From: Phaseolus vulgaris
Taxonomy: Eukaryota; Streptophyta; Magnoliopsida; Fabales; Fabaceae
NCBI RefSeq assembly: GCF_000499845.2
Contig: NC_023750.2
Span: 34,116,823 to 34,180,822 of the forward strand
Length of the DNA: 64,000 nucleotides
Direction: 5' to 3'
The notes beneath the pieces are model-generated. The model did no database searches. It was not told where the DNA came from and saw only the letters and a program-made list of their open reading frames with translations. A program made the position numbers and the translations under genes. Positions 12,627 to 24,909 of the stretch are shown one piece after another; within the stretch, counting starts at the first letter, position 1; each line of letters begins with the position of its first letter.

Positions 12627-13850
12627 TGTAGCACCCCATAATTTACATATAACTATTACAATCAAAGTTCTACCAGTTTCTATACAAACTTGGAGTTTGT
12701 CAAAACATTCCTAGTACATGATTAGGATTTATAAAAATACAAATATTTACATATCCATAACTCAAAACAATACTCTGAAACCTCTAAGGATCTCCTGCAC
12801 CTGTATGGTCATCTACTCGTGTACATAGTACAATCATCGCAGTTTAAACACAACAAGAAAAGCAAGGGTAAGCTAGTAAAAATAGAATTTTATAATATAC
12901 ACAATTAAATCAAAAGATAAAACCAAATTACATGATTAATTTATCAAATTATTCAATTTTCTTCAAATCTCAACAATAAAACAATCACATAGATCTCACA
13001 TGGATCTACACATCTAGAATATTCAACAAACAACGTCTTCCGGAAGACCCGTATTAAGTAAGTCCTACCAGAGACTAACATCTGATCCAAAGATTACTAG
13101 CGAATCCAACAGAAAGGATCAGAGTAAGTTCAATACAACCCAAGCCGTGCATCTCATATGTCACGGTGTGCATGAACTCCCCCATCAGCTTCTTACCACC
13201 TGATATCTTAGTCTATGTGACTTAGATCATCAGTGAAGCTCGGAGATCTCTATTACCACATAGGCATCAATACTTAATACACAACAAACATCAATCCATA
13301 CATTATCCCAAATGTATGAATTCAATTCCATACCATTCTGTCATACAATATCATTCAAAAAGTGATCCACAATATTCAAAAGTCTATTTGACATAAAAAA
13401 ATAACACTTTAATACTAAATCATCAAAACCTAATATTTCCACAAATTTAAATTACATATAAACAAACAACCCAATATATTTAAACACACAACATCCCTGC
13501 AAGAGAAATTGAATATTGGGACCACGTCCCTTCCACATCCAGATCTTCTAGCCTAGGGTTCTATTAAAAATTAAATTTAGCTTCCCTTACCTCAATTGCT
13601 TCCTTTCCAAGCAACTTTTAGAATTTTATTCCCCATAGTCTGGATAAACTTCAAGATTTACGGGCCTAATGCAAGTTATCCAAACATAATAAAAATTCAG
13701 TATATAGTAGAATAAGTTGAAAGGGTTAAACTTCTCAACTGACCCCACCAATATTGATGACTAATTCCTAAAGAAAAACAGAGAACAAAGGATATTTAGA
13801 GTAAAAATGAACTTACTCTGTTTGAAAATCTGATCAGGTAGAAATGTTCC
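12627..13850. repeat. Dispersed repeat RS1, copy 2, left part
   Basis: From 13444 onward this matches the window start (copy 1), and after the solo LTR the match resumes at 15071. The repeat may begin at tgtagcaccccataatttac near 12627, but only the part after 13444 can be checked against copy 1. No coding region is visible. Confidence 0.6.
13846..13850 (+). repeat. Target site duplication gttcc (left)
   Basis: The 5-bp gttcc before the solo LTR is repeated at 15071-15075 right after it. Copy 1 of the host repeat has a single gttcc at the same place (about 400), which shows the empty site. Confidence 0.9.
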
Positions 13851-15070
13851 TGTACCGTCCCGTACCCGGGCGTTGACAAAGTCAAGGTCAAAGTCAACGT
13901 AAGGCATCGCCTAGGTGGAGGTGACGCCAAATACAGGCCTCGCCAAGAGAAAGCGTCGCCAAGGTAAGGCGTCGCCTAGCAGGGCGTCGCCGAGATAGGG
14001 CGCCGCCCAACTGGGTGTCGCCAAGATGGAATGGCACAAGGGCAAGGTGACCACAGCGCTGCTCCCCGATACCCATGGGTAGGAAAGACCATGGAGGGGG
14101 CGACGCCGTGGGAAGGCCCCAAACCCTGGATAACCAGGGAACAATAATAAAGAGAAGAGAAAGGTGGCTTCAAGGCCATAGAAATAGCGCCAGTATAGAG
14201 CAACCTGCCTCGTGAAGTGCCCCTGTCGTCCAGAAACGCCCTTGGGATAGATACGACCCAGGAGAGGGGTCACGCCCGGGGGCAGCCAGGCACAGGGCAC
14301 GAGAGGAAGGTAGATACGCTCTCACAGTGAGTGACTAGAGGCTTGGGGGCATGAGTTGGCACCCAAAAAGTCACCCCTTGCGCAGTAGCACTCCCAGGCA
14401 GGAGGACTCACACGTAGAAACGTCCCCAGCTGGGCAGAAACGCCCCCAGATGGGGTCATGGCGTCGTGAGGCCCTCCACGTGTACGACAGCCGGTTCATA
14501 ATAGAAACACCCTTTAGTCAGGTACCAGGTAATTAAAGTCATTTAGTACAGTTTTTGTTTCGAGCGTTTAAGGTACTATAAAGGCTCCCAAGCGTTTCAA
14601 CGTCTTAAATGCGCTACGTTTTCTAATTAGACACACTGATTGAGTGCGTTACATTTGTGATTAAAAGCGCTTTAAGGCGCTTTAAATGCTTGGGTAGTTT
14701 AAATAGCGCTGAGAATGTTGGGAACGGGGTTCGAACTTTTGGCAAATTTTCCAGAGACACTCTAGTTGCTTGCTCGAGCCCTGAGGTTACGCACAAGGGA
14801 CTAGGGAAAGATTGTTTGCCAGAACGAGAATATACACACAATACACAATCCATTTTTAAGACCTTCAGAGTGCCATACGCGGTGCTCAGAGACGGAGGTG
14901 CACAGTTTTGGTGTTTCTTGCTGGCTGACTTGAGCGTCGGAGTGCAAACGGCCGCTAGGGCGCCCTTTTGTCCTCTTTTTGCAGGAATCCACAGGTAACC
15001 AGTGGGAAGGAGTCCCTAGCTGACGATCTGAGGTCGCGTACGAAGACGTCCCAGTCAACCGGACGGAACA
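13851..15070 (+). mobile_element. Solo LTR, 1220 bp
   Basis: The segment starts TGTACCGTCC and ends GGACGGAACA, so it has TG..CA ends and nearly inverted 10-bp termini. A 5-bp target duplication gttcc flanks it, and the uninterrupted site exists at about position 400. It is far richer in GC and CpG than its surroundings. A TATA-like ctataaagg at 14576-14584 fits an LTR promoter in this orientation. No second LTR or internal region is present, so it is a solo LTR left by recombination, probably of a Ty3/gypsy element. ORFs inside are by-products of its GC-rich composition. Confidence 0.87.
13905..14040. repeat. GC-rich short repeats (gcgtcgcc) inside the solo LTR
   Basis: The octamer gcgtcgcc or close variants (gcgccgcc, gtgtcgcc) recurs about every 17-20 bp along 130 bp, in a CpG-dense context. 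It lies in the U3 part of the LTR. The repeats could be transcription factor sites or simply replication slippage. Confidence 0.6.
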
Positions 15071-15205
15071 GTTCCTTAACTTCTTAGCTACAACGTGGTA
15101 CGATGAGATTCTAAAATAGATGAGGTATGAGGTGAGAAATTAAGAGAGAAGGGAGAGAAGAGAAGTTGGTAGAGAGAGAAAGGGAGATAAGGAAGAAAGG
15201 AAAAA
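15071..15205. repeat. Dispersed repeat RS1, copy 2, right part
   Basis: Continuation of the interrupted repeat: the phrase ctacaacgtggtacgatgag and the following purine-rich (ga)-type tract match positions 406-540. The first five bases are the right target duplication of the solo LTR. Confidence 0.75.
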
Positions 15206-15279
15206 AAATGTGTGCAGGTGCAGAGGGTTTTTGTTTTGTTTTTAAAAAAGTGTTCTTACAATTAGTCTTATAGACACTA

Positions 15280-15491
15280 ATTTAAAATCTAAAATATTAG
15301 TAAACTAAAATCTTGATAGCTAATTGAGATACCAATGTAGAAACTATTTTATACATTTTTATTAATAATAAAAACCACTTTAGATACCAATAATTTTTTA
15401 ATTTATAAAATAATATTTAATTTAATTAATATAATGACTAATTATTTTTTATTTTTAAATTTAATTTCTATTTTATGATTTTATGGTAGTG
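15280..15491. mobile_element. Relic of a small CACTA-type element
   Basis: The text from cttgatagctaattgagata onward follows the complete element at 16701-17022 closely, and it ends in ttttatggtagtg, a mutated terminus (ttttcttgtagtg expected). The left end is missing. Confidence 0.5.
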
Positions 15492-16700
15492 GTACGTTGG
15501 GACAACACTACTTGATCACAGAAGCATTATCTAGGAATTAAACATTTATTATCATTTAATAAAACATTCCTTGAAAAATAGAGGCGAAACATACAAGAAA
15601 ACACTTAGTGGAATGAGGTTATTTACTCAATTTGGTGAAAAAAAGTTAGGAATAATATATGAAAAAGATAGTTAGATAAGATGATCTGAAAATGAGATTA
15701 GTAAAAAGGTCGGAGATGGTGTCAAGGTGATATTATGGACTAATGTACATTACACATAACAACAAAAATAACAACAAAACTTAATAGTAGAATATATAAG
15801 ATTATTTTCCCTCTCAAAATAGCAACAAATGGAGAGAGATGATCTATTTAAATAAAAATAAATGCTACTCCAAAAAATAAAAGAAAAACTCAGAAAAGAA
15901 TTGAAGTTGAAAGAAGTCTAATAAGTTGTACTCATTAAATTGTATATGAATTTGTAAGTTCATAAAAAATATTCTAATCTTTTAAATTTTAAATTATAAA
16001 ATCTAATTCATACAAGTTTTTAAGAAGTCGTAATATTCTTATAAAATCTTTTAAGTTATGCATTACTTTTAATGTAAAAAAATCCTTTTAAATATCAATT
16101 GAATATATTTAACATAATTTTTTATATTAACATTTAATTGAAACTGAGGAGATGTACATTTTAAAATATCTATTATCATAATCTACAATTTTTAATCAAA
16201 TGATAATTTATAATTATACGACAATGTAAAAAATATGTTGATATTTCATTCTAATTAAACTTTTATATTATTGTGTGATAAATGTATCTTTTGAAATTTT
16301 GTCTAATATTTTTCACCCAGATTTTCTTAGAAAAGATAAATGCAAAGGATAAAGGGTTTTAATATAAAACTTATCTAACTAATAAAAATCATTACTTAAA
16401 TTGTTACAAATTTATTTGAAATTTAAGTATTTTAATAAGTTATTATTTTTTTTCTACTAGTATTCTCCATTAAAAGAAGGATACAAGAGGGACATTTCTT
16501 CATGCATCTCAATACATTTCATCTACACTCTTATAAGTATGAAAATTAAGATTTATTTTCTCATTTCTGAATTGTACAATTTACAAAATCATTTTTTATG
16601 AAAAAAAAAATCAGTTTCCATAATTCAAAAGTCATAACAACGAGGAGACGACAATGTTGTTAGTGATAATTTTTTTTATTGAAAGTGAATAGTTTTGAAA
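15492..16700. other. AT-rich intergenic DNA, nothing recognised
   Basis: No protein-like ORF, transposon end or RNA gene is visible in this interval. Confidence 0.55.
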
Positions 16701-17022
16701 CACTACTAGAAAGTTATTAAATAGAAATTAATTTTTAATAATTAAAAATAATTAGTTGTTATATTGATTAAATTAAAAATATTTTAGAAAAAAGAAAATT
16801 GGTTTTTAAATTAGTTTCTATTATTGATAAATAATTTCTAAATTTGATATAAAAAACCTTGATAGCTAATTAGATATCAATTTAAAAATTATTTATTAAT
16901 AATAGAAACTAATTTAAAAACCAATAATTTTTCTAGTTTCTAAAATGATATCTAATTTAGTCAATATAGCAACTAATTATTTTGTCTAAAATTAGTTTTT
17001 ATTTAATGATTTTCTTGTAGTG
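16701..17022. mobile_element. Complete miniature CACTA element, 322 bp
   Basis: The left end is CACTACTAGAAAGTTATTAA and the right end is the inverted counterpart ATGATTTTCTTGTAGTG. Longer imperfect inverted repeats extend about 50 bp inward. The flanks show the 3-bp duplication aaa on both sides, which is weak evidence because the right flank is a poly-A run. No coding capacity. Relics of the same family lie at 3250-3620 and 15280-15491. Confidence 0.75.
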
Positions 17023-18439
17023 AAAAAAAAACAATTAAGATTATTTAAGTCATCCAAATTATCTAAAATTTAAAATTAACTTCGAATTATGTAATTTAGA
17101 AGTTTTTTTTAAAAAATATTTTTCAAATTATGTAATAAAAAAAAATAACTTTAACCTATAATACAGATATTTCTACTTTCCATTCAAATTGAAATCTATC
17201 TCGTCCCATCTCTTTCACTTTGTTAAAATTCCTCTGCGTTTATATCTCTTTAATAAAGAACATTTAACGAACTAATTATTAATTAAAAAATGAGAATGAT
17301 TGAACGATTAAACTATTTTATTTTTTAAATCTTAATTATTAGATACTTTTAAATAATTCAATTAGCTCAAATAATTTATTTATTTTCAAGTGAGTGTTTT
17401 TGTCTAAATTTTATCAATAATGATAGGATCATCCACTTGCATCGTTACCCAACAAATTAGAATCTTACATATTTGGTAAATGTCGTAATCACGTTATTAA
17501 AGAAAATATAGAAATTTCGAATACGGTTGAATTTTTTCTTTTGTATAATGGTGTTTAAATTAGAACGAATCTCTCTCAAAAAAATCATATTAAATGAAAT
17601 TAATTATGTGTTATTTAGGTAAAGACTTAGAGTAAGTCAATAAAAGTTAGAGCATTGGCTATGAAATAAAACGGCTTTTTGGCAACCCTATGAGCTTATA
17701 TCAATCGCACTTTGTTTATTCTTCAATAGAAAATTAAAACCATAGCTTATGCCTTTAATGAATTAATTATTGATAATAAATGATAATACTTTTTAGTTAG
17801 ATTTTAAAAATATAGAAATAAGTTAATTATATTCAATATAAACATTAAATAGTTAGGAATTGGAAACATCCATCGAACTTTATTTATTCTTCAACATAAA
17901 GTCAAAGATCATAGTTTCTTTTTTCCAGGTATATTATTTTTTTATATCAAAATCATAGTTTGATTTTAAGGAATTTTTTTAATACATATATTTTTTACTA
18001 AGCCTATATGAAGATATTCATAACTTAATAATGTTCAATGTAAATACCTAAAAACAAATAAAATATATTAATCAAATGCAAGAACCAACTTTTTTTACCA
18101 ATTCAAAATAAATAGGTTTACAATGATAAATTACAAGTTATATAATGTAATAACTGGTTTTTTCTACCAGTTTAGAAGGAATTCTACAATCAATGAAAGG
18201 CTAATGTAATTGTTAATTAATGAGTCAAAAAATAATTTAGATGTCTTCTACAATGGTTAAAAATTTAAGTTTGATTGAAACTTTTAGAAATATGAGTTTG
18301 AATGTATAATTTATATTTGACCATATTAGTTGCAATATGTTGGTTATGATTAATGATTTAGGGTTTAGGGTTTAATTTTAGACATGCCAAAGATTTGTTA
18401 GGGATTAATTTATTGGGTTTGATGAGATACTATAGTTCA
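17023..18439. other. AT-rich intergenic DNA, nothing recognised
   Basis: No ORF of protein-like composition or mobile element end. Two adjacent tttaggg heptamers at about 18357-18372 are too few to be a telomeric tract. Confidence 0.5.
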
Positions 18440-18960
18440 AAAGTAAGAATATGTGTGTTTACTAATGAATGGTTGAAAAGAATTATTGTTGATGAATGTC
18501 AAAAAAATTAAGTTGAGTATTAATTATGGGATAACTAAAATGTATCAGATTTTAAAACAATATTTTTGGTGGTCAAATATAAATAAATATGTATCAAGAT
18601 ATTTATCATCTTCTCTGATTTGTTAAAAGTCAAAGGTAGAGTGCCAAAGACCACGTGACATGTTACAACAATTAGATATACTAGTGTAAAAGTAAGATAA
18701 CATTTTTATGGATTTTGTTACTCCTTTACCATAAATAGTGAGAAACATACATACTAGATTCATGTCCTATTTTTTTAACCTAATTAATGAGGTTCATATA
18801 AAAAAAGATTTATCTTATGGTGAAAGTCAAAGATTATTTGACAAGACGACTCAAATGTAATGGCATTAGTGTGATTAAAATGTTGTGGGACTTGAAAGTG
18901 GATGATTCTACACATAAGTTAGAAGATAAAATAAAAGAGTCTTATCCTTGCCTTTTCAAT
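18440..18960 (+). pseudogene. Fossil Ty3/gypsy integrase fragment
   Basis: Conceptual translation gives a recognisable integrase N-terminal region: LSINYGITKMYQILKQYFWW (about 18515-18575) followed at the expected distance by KSKVECQRPRDMLQQLDI and then NIFMDFVTPLP, the start of the catalytic core. The Tekay/Del group has the same layout. The zinc-binding cysteines are damaged and several stops occur. It is an old remnant with no attached protease or reverse transcriptase visible. Confidence 0.65.
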
Positions 18961-19985
18961 GGTACGTGAATTTTGAAGGATGAAAATTTTGTTGTTAAGA
19001 AAAATGTAAGACCTAAGGTAAAGAATTGAAAATTTATAAATAGGCCATAAATGTTCATTCTTTATTTCATTAGAATTTTATCTCTTTGAAAATTTAGTTC
19101 TATGAACTCTCTCTAGATTCTAAAGATAATTAGGATCTTGTTGTGTTGTTAGAGTATATATGTTTGAAGAGTTAGATGATCAAGTCTACCTAGATTTGCA
19201 TAAGTCATTCATTCTCTACTAAGGATTTCATCTTTTATTTCTCTTTAGGTGTTTTAGTAAAAGGAAAATATTGATGGTGTAAGATTTGGTGCTTGAAATA
19301 TTGTATAGATGCGTAAAGGACAATATCATATAGATATGTTAAAATGGCATACTAAAACTCCTTAATTTGTTGATTTAATATAGAATTTCTATCTAACTAA
19401 ACAAAGGTTTTAAAAGTTTTTTGAAAGTGTTTTACTAGTTCAATCCACCTCCTCTCTTGAACTTGGTCATATTATTCTTAGCACATTCTACTATTGGAGT
19501 TGTCTAGCTCAACAATATGAGCCCACTCAAGTAAGGAAGTTTTCCTTGGTTGTAGGAAGCAAGGTCACTTAAGCTAAAACAACTCACTCAAACGACACCT
19601 AATTGATGGTACTGATAATGTTTATATGTTATATCAATTGTTTATGTTATATATGTATGATTAATGCATGATGCCTATATGATAAGTTATTTGATTATTA
19701 ATGTATAATATACATTGTGTTGTATATTGTATGTGATACATGATATGTGTCATTCATAGGTGTGGCTATACCTAATGTGGGAGTAGATGAGGTTATAAGT
19801 GCCCATGGTAAATCATAACAAAGCTAGGGTTTTACTTTTATTTCCCTTTTGTTTAATATTGTATACACTATTTTGAGAATGTAATGTTTCATTTTTTTAA
19901 TATATATATATATATATACTAGTATATTAGTATTAAATGAGACATTACAACCCTCTTCTTCTTCTTATCTTCAACTTTGAAACAT
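18961..19985. other. Intergenic or unrecognised retroelement remnant
   Basis: The sequence follows the gypsy integrase fossil and may be the decayed end of that element. A block ending atgagacattaca at about 19949 could be an LTR end, but no partner or duplication supports it. A short (TA)n run lies at about 19901-19918. Confidence 0.3.
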
Positions 19986-19989
19986 TTAA

Positions 19990-20600
19990 GTCCACCTTAT
20001 TATCATTTACCTTAGACTTTAAAACTTTTGAAACTCCTTAGTCCTAATTGAGGTCTGAACTTCTTCCGGAGTAATCATTTGTTCATTCTTGGACAACAAA
20101 AGATCCTTGAAATGCTAAAAAAATATTAAACAAAGCATTTAAAAGTTGTAATGTCGTATCTTCATCTTCGATCTTCACTTCAATGTTCTCAAGATTATTC
20201 AAAATCTTGTTAAAATTTGTCATTTGCTCCATTGTTGCTCTTGATTATGTCATCTTGAACTAATATGATTGTCACTTCAAACAAAATGTGCCAAAAATTT
20301 CATGATATACAATGACTCAAGCTTATCCATATTATTGTAGCAATTATCTCCTCTGTAACTTTTCTTAGTACCTTATCTTCAACGCACATAATTATGACAC
20401 TTTTGACTTTATTGATCATGTTAGTATTCTCTTTCTATGACATAGAAGGTGACATGTTCATGTTAGCCTTTATCAAATTAGCACAAACTTGTTGTATCAA
20501 AAATAACTTCCAACTTGATCCTCGATAACCCAAGTCATTATCACTAGAGAACTTCTCAATATCAAACTTGGTAGTTATGTCTCAATTTTTTATTTTATTA
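19990..20600 (-). pseudogene. Fossil Ty1/copia gag, minus strand
   Basis: The minus-strand translation near 20570 reads KFDIEKFSSDNDLGYRG, the typical beginning of copia gag (FDG-type N-terminus). Downstream pieces such as SVIIMCVEDKVLRKV fit the helical gag/UBN2 domain in order. Stops break the frame several times. It lies next to an LTR (20638-21072) in the right orientation to be the 5' LTR of the same element; the rest of the element is not found to the left. Confidence 0.6.
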
Positions 20601-20637
20601 ACTTTATTTGTTTCTTATTCTCATGGACAAAGTCAAT

Positions 20638-21072
20638 TGTTGGGTACACAACAATGAAAAAAAGAACAAGAGAAAGAAATAACAATAGAAACAAAGAGCA
20701 AGAAAAAAAATGTTTTATTGAACGGTGAGATCAAACACACTGAGATCATGTATTGAACAAAGTACATAAAGTTTAAACAAAATTCTCTAACTCTCTCTCT
20801 TTATACATACATATATATGTATGTATATATGTATATGTGTGTATGTATATGTGTGTATCTATATGTGTGAGTGTACACACATATAAATACAGCAACATTT
20901 TTTAAATAGAAATAAGTAAATGAATACGTGGAATTGATCCTAGATGATGCGAGCAAATGAGTTATGAGAAGTTGCACAAATACATTCCATTCTTGTGATG
21001 AAACGTTCCCTAGTCCTAAGGGTAAGCCTGATCCCTATTTACTATGTTTAAGACCTAAATATTTTTCCAACA
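20638..21072 (-). mobile_element. Copia-type LTR, 435 bp
   Basis: Bounded by TGTTGGGTACACAAC on the left and TTTTTCCAACA on the right, giving perfect 6-bp inverted TGTTGG/CCAACA ends. Read on the minus strand it is followed by the fossil gag, as a 5' LTR should be. Inside is a (TA/TG)n microsatellite at 20805-20885. I see no intact primer binding site next to it and no second LTR. Confidence 0.6.
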
Positions 21073-21079
21073 TAGCAAA

Positions 21080-22219
21080 AAAAAAATGACAATCAAAAGT
21101 AATGCATATGTTGTATCAGTGAAAACACTAAGATATTGTGAATTCAATAACTTTAAGAGGCCAGTAACTTCCAAAAAATTCAATAAGAGTTCATATACAC
21201 AACCAGTTTAAGGAAAGAAAATACGAAAACAAAAAGTTAAAAAATACTCTTCATAATTCTTAACAACACATCGAGCTTTGTTGTTGGAGGTAAGATCATT
21301 GGGCTTGAAAACAAACTTTTCTTCAGTCTGTAAAGAGAGGGAAGGAAATTGCATAAAAAAATCTTAGTGCGAAAACGAGATTTCACAAAAATATCAAACA
21401 AATTGAAAATGCTAATGCACCAATTTGAGGTCATCGGGGGTGTCAGGGTCTTTGGCGGTGTCGTGAAATGCGCCTTGCCGTGAATACCGACTAAAAGAAA
21501 CCCTAGGTTTGAACTTCATTCTCTTCCCTCTCCTTTCTATGACGGGAATGAAGAGTGTATAAGAAAAGAAAATGAGATTTAGGGTTTACTCTGTGAAGGT
21601 GCAGGTGATGGCTAGGTTAAACGAAGAAGAAATTTGGAGATTGGGAAAAACAAAGAAACAAAGGATTTTGGGAATAGGTTTTCAAAGGATTTTTGGAAAT
21701 TTGGGAGAATCATGGAATGAAGATGAGAATAGGGTTTTGGGAAATAAAAAATTTGAGGAAGTATGGGAAATGTAGGAAGCGAACGAGGGACTTGCAAAGA
21801 TGATGGAAAGTGGAAAGTAAAACAAGAGAGAGAAAACAAGGTTGTTTTGAAAAGCTCTAGCGCAAATGGAGCCGACGGTGGATGTGCTAGAGAGAAAATG
21901 GTGACTGGCAGAGAGAAGACGATGAATTGCAGAGAAGATGGTGGATGTGGCAGAGAGAAGGCGAAAAGCGGCGGGGAGAAGACGGTAAGTGGCAGAGAGA
22001 AGAGAGATTTCAAAGGTTTTAGGGAATAAATTTTGGGAATTGTGTGGGAATTATATGGAGGGAACTAAATGCGGGAAAAGTTTTATTTCGAAGGATAATT
22101 ATGGTGGTTCTAATTGCCACATTTCAGAGGATAATTATGGCGGTTATGAAGCTGTCATATTATACAGAAAATTGTGGCATTTTTAATAACCGCCACCAAA
22201 TACAAATTTTTTTGTAGTG
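21080..22219. mobile_element. Right-hand part of a CACTA-type element, coding nothing
   Basis: The end at 22219 is atttttttgtagtg, the inverted form of CACTACAAAAAAAT. Just inside are subterminal motifs alternating ggataattatggcggtt and ataaccgccacc. The less AT-rich portion 21430-22030, full of gagagaag repeats, may be captured sequence. No left terminus could be found, so the left limit is arbitrary. Confidence 0.45.
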
Positions 22220-22658
22220 AAACTTAACTCATTTCTCATTTTAAATATTCAAAGCATGTTTACTATTTTGTTTATTTAATGGTTAAAAGTGTGCTGGAAA
22301 TATTTGGATTCATGGACCTAGATTTTTTTTTAACTAATCCTTATTGATAAATTTAGTGCATCACCTTTAAAAAATTCTATTTTAATAATGATTTTACCTT
22401 AATTAAATTAAATTATTTTTTAAAATTTGACTCAATTCAACTATATTTAATTATTGCAATAATTGAGTTAGTATGATATATAGTAGGTATTGCAAGTCTA
22501 CTCTACCATTCAGATTCCTTTATTTGTTCCCATCTTCTCTCACCAACACACATACTAGTAATTCCTCCAAGAATTCAACTTGCTAGCTCCAAGTCAAGTT
22601 TTGTAACTTAACTTCTGATTAACTCATATAAAATTGGAAGAAGAAATAAGAACAAGTA

Positions 22659-23970
22659 ATGAAAAAAACGCGAGGACAAACTCAATGCTTAGCAATACAT
22701 GGAAGATATACTCGAGAGCGTCCAGAAGTTATCTTAGACATTGATGGGGAACCAATTGCTCCCACTGACAAGATTGTAACTGACTTAAGTTATTTCCTTG
22801 GCACGATAGCTAGAAATTCTTCCTTTTGTCCCTTGATTTACACAAATTTCAAAGTTTTGCTCAATGACAAAGATAACAAGGCTTGTATATGGGCATATGT
22901 TATGGTATGAAAAATAAATTTATATTGATTTAATGATTAAATATTTATGGAAATACAATCATTCTAATACTCTTTTCATAGGAAATGTTCATCATTAGTG
23001 ATAAAGGAGAGAAAGCGATATTTACTTACATAAATGATGCATGAAGACGTTACAAGAGTTTTATCAAGAAAAATAAACTTTTTAAAGTACTCCATATTGA
23101 ATGATCGCCTCAAACATCGTCCATTATTCATTTATGAAGATCATTTCAAACAATTGTTGAAATATTGGAACACTAGCACTATCAAGGTTAGATAATTTAA
23201 TGTCTTATTACTTTAAAATTGCATTACTATCTACCTTCATTGTTATTTTTATATTATTACAATGTAGAGCATTAATGAGTAAAATGTTGCAAATAAGGCA
23301 TAACAAAAGTACATTCATCGCATGAGACCAACCAATTTTGCTAGAATTGATGTTGAATTAGTAAGATACTTCTAATTATGTCTCAATATTTTAAATCCAA
23401 TACAAAAACATCCTATTAACTTTTTGTTATTGTTTTTTAATATGTAATTTTTGTAGCGTGCCAAGAAAAAGGTAGGAGAAAAAGTTATCCAAGCTAAAAT
23501 ATTTATTACAATTCGTCAACGTCGAAAAGGCCGAAGAGGAAAAGAAATGGATGAAGAAACATATAATATCATTGTAAGTTTACAAATATTTATGAAGTAC
23601 ATATAAATATATTCTTTTTAATAATTAAAATTCATTCTCTTTCATTAGACTAAGCTTCAAGATTCTACAGAAAACTAAAGTGAATCTGAGAAACAAGCAT
23701 TTCAATCAATATTTGGGAAAGAGAAACCTGGGAGAGTATGTTGTTATGAAAAGACTATGACACCATCAACATTTAAGAAAAGGAAGAAAGTTTTGCTATA
23801 AGAAAAGAACATGCAAATGAAATAAGTGGCATGGTGAAGAAAATTGAAAATCTAGAGGCAATGATAAAATTTGTGGTAAAGCAACAAAATTTAGATTCAG
23901 TGGAAGATGACATAAATAATATGATGACACATGTTTTAACTAAAGAAAGTAGTGGAGTGGGGTTTACATT
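22659..23970 (+). pseudogene. Dead En/Spm (CACTA) accessory transposase, Transposase_24-like
   Basis: The first exon (22659-22904) encodes MKKTRGQTQCLAIHGRY and further on PTDKIVTDLSYFLGTIARN, which match the start of the plant Ptta/En/Spm proteins (Pfam Transposase_24). Later pieces, separated by intron-like gtatg..ag segments, keep the family order: FIISDKGEKAIFTYINDA, then YIHRMRPTNFARIDVEL (about 23310-23360), then CCYEKTMTPSTFKKRKK (about 23739-23790). The reading is broken by a TGA where the family has a Trp (23048-23050) and by further stops. It presumably belonged to the CACTA element whose right end is at 24896. Confidence 0.7.
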
Positions 23971-24759
23971 CATCTGCATCCACCCATGATCCTTATTATG
24001 AATAGGTATATATAATTGAAAATTGTTTATTGGGCTTTGAGAAATGTTTTCAAGTTACACATGAAATTGCTTTGATTTGTAATGTCGGAGGAGTACATCT
24101 AAAAGTCACTGTTTTATCCTTAAGTTGTTTTTTTTTTTTTTTTGCTTGGATCATAGAGATATAAACACATACATAACCACATTGGAATTTCAATCATGTT
24201 AATAAGTTTAGTGGTATGGATTGAAATATGTGGTACTCTTGATGTTGTGTTGTAAACACATACATGCAATTGTCTAGTGTTACATCAAAGTTTAATGAAT
24301 TTGATTGAGACATGTTATTGATTATTTATATAATTATATTTTGGTAGTTGCTATATTTATTTTGTTTGAATTAGATTTAATTAGTATATATTTATGTATT
24401 TTTTGCAGCTTGAAGGCAATGAAGACTATGAAGACAATCTTGAAGAAGAATGAACTTATTGGTATGTAGTAAAGAAATAATACATTATGTTTTTTAACTA
24501 AGTTTGTAATTTTAATTTTGGAGACTTGATCATTATCATTATAGTTTAAAACAAATTTTTTGATTATGTAGTTTGAACACATCCATTGAAATATGTGAGA
24601 TTTTTTTGTTGGGTCACTTCTATTTCAATATACATTATCCTTCAATACTTATTATTTCCATCCTGAACTTTTGTATGAGTAATTACTCTAAAATTAAAAA
24701 ATTTGTATTGTTGTTTTTGTTAATACTTTAAGAAACGCTTTTTAAATTGTTGTCTTTAT

Positions 24760-24896
24760 AAAAATTGTGGCCTATTACAAACGACCACGCTCACCTCGAC
24801 CTCGGCTAAACAATCGTTTCCTAAACCTTAGGCCATGATTTTTATGCTTTTGACCACAATTTTATGTTGTTGCCTAAATTAATAATTGTTGTAGTG
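24760..24896. mobile_element. Right terminus of a CACTA element
   Basis: The block ends ataattgttgtagtg at 24896, the inverted form of a CACTACAACAAT terminus. Inside it are subterminal motifs around gttgcctaaa and ttaggcca in opposite orientations. It lies about 0.9 kb downstream of the dead transposase and in the right orientation to be its 3' end. A matching left end was not found. Confidence 0.55.
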
Positions 24897-24909
24897 ACAC
24901 ACTTAAAAA

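Noticed and set aside
13911..14998. ORFs up to 129 aa in the solo LTR
   Set aside because: GC-rich repeats keep several frames open by chance; LTRs do not encode proteins here.
18355..18374. Telomere-like tttagggtttaggg
   Set aside because: Only two heptamer units, no array.
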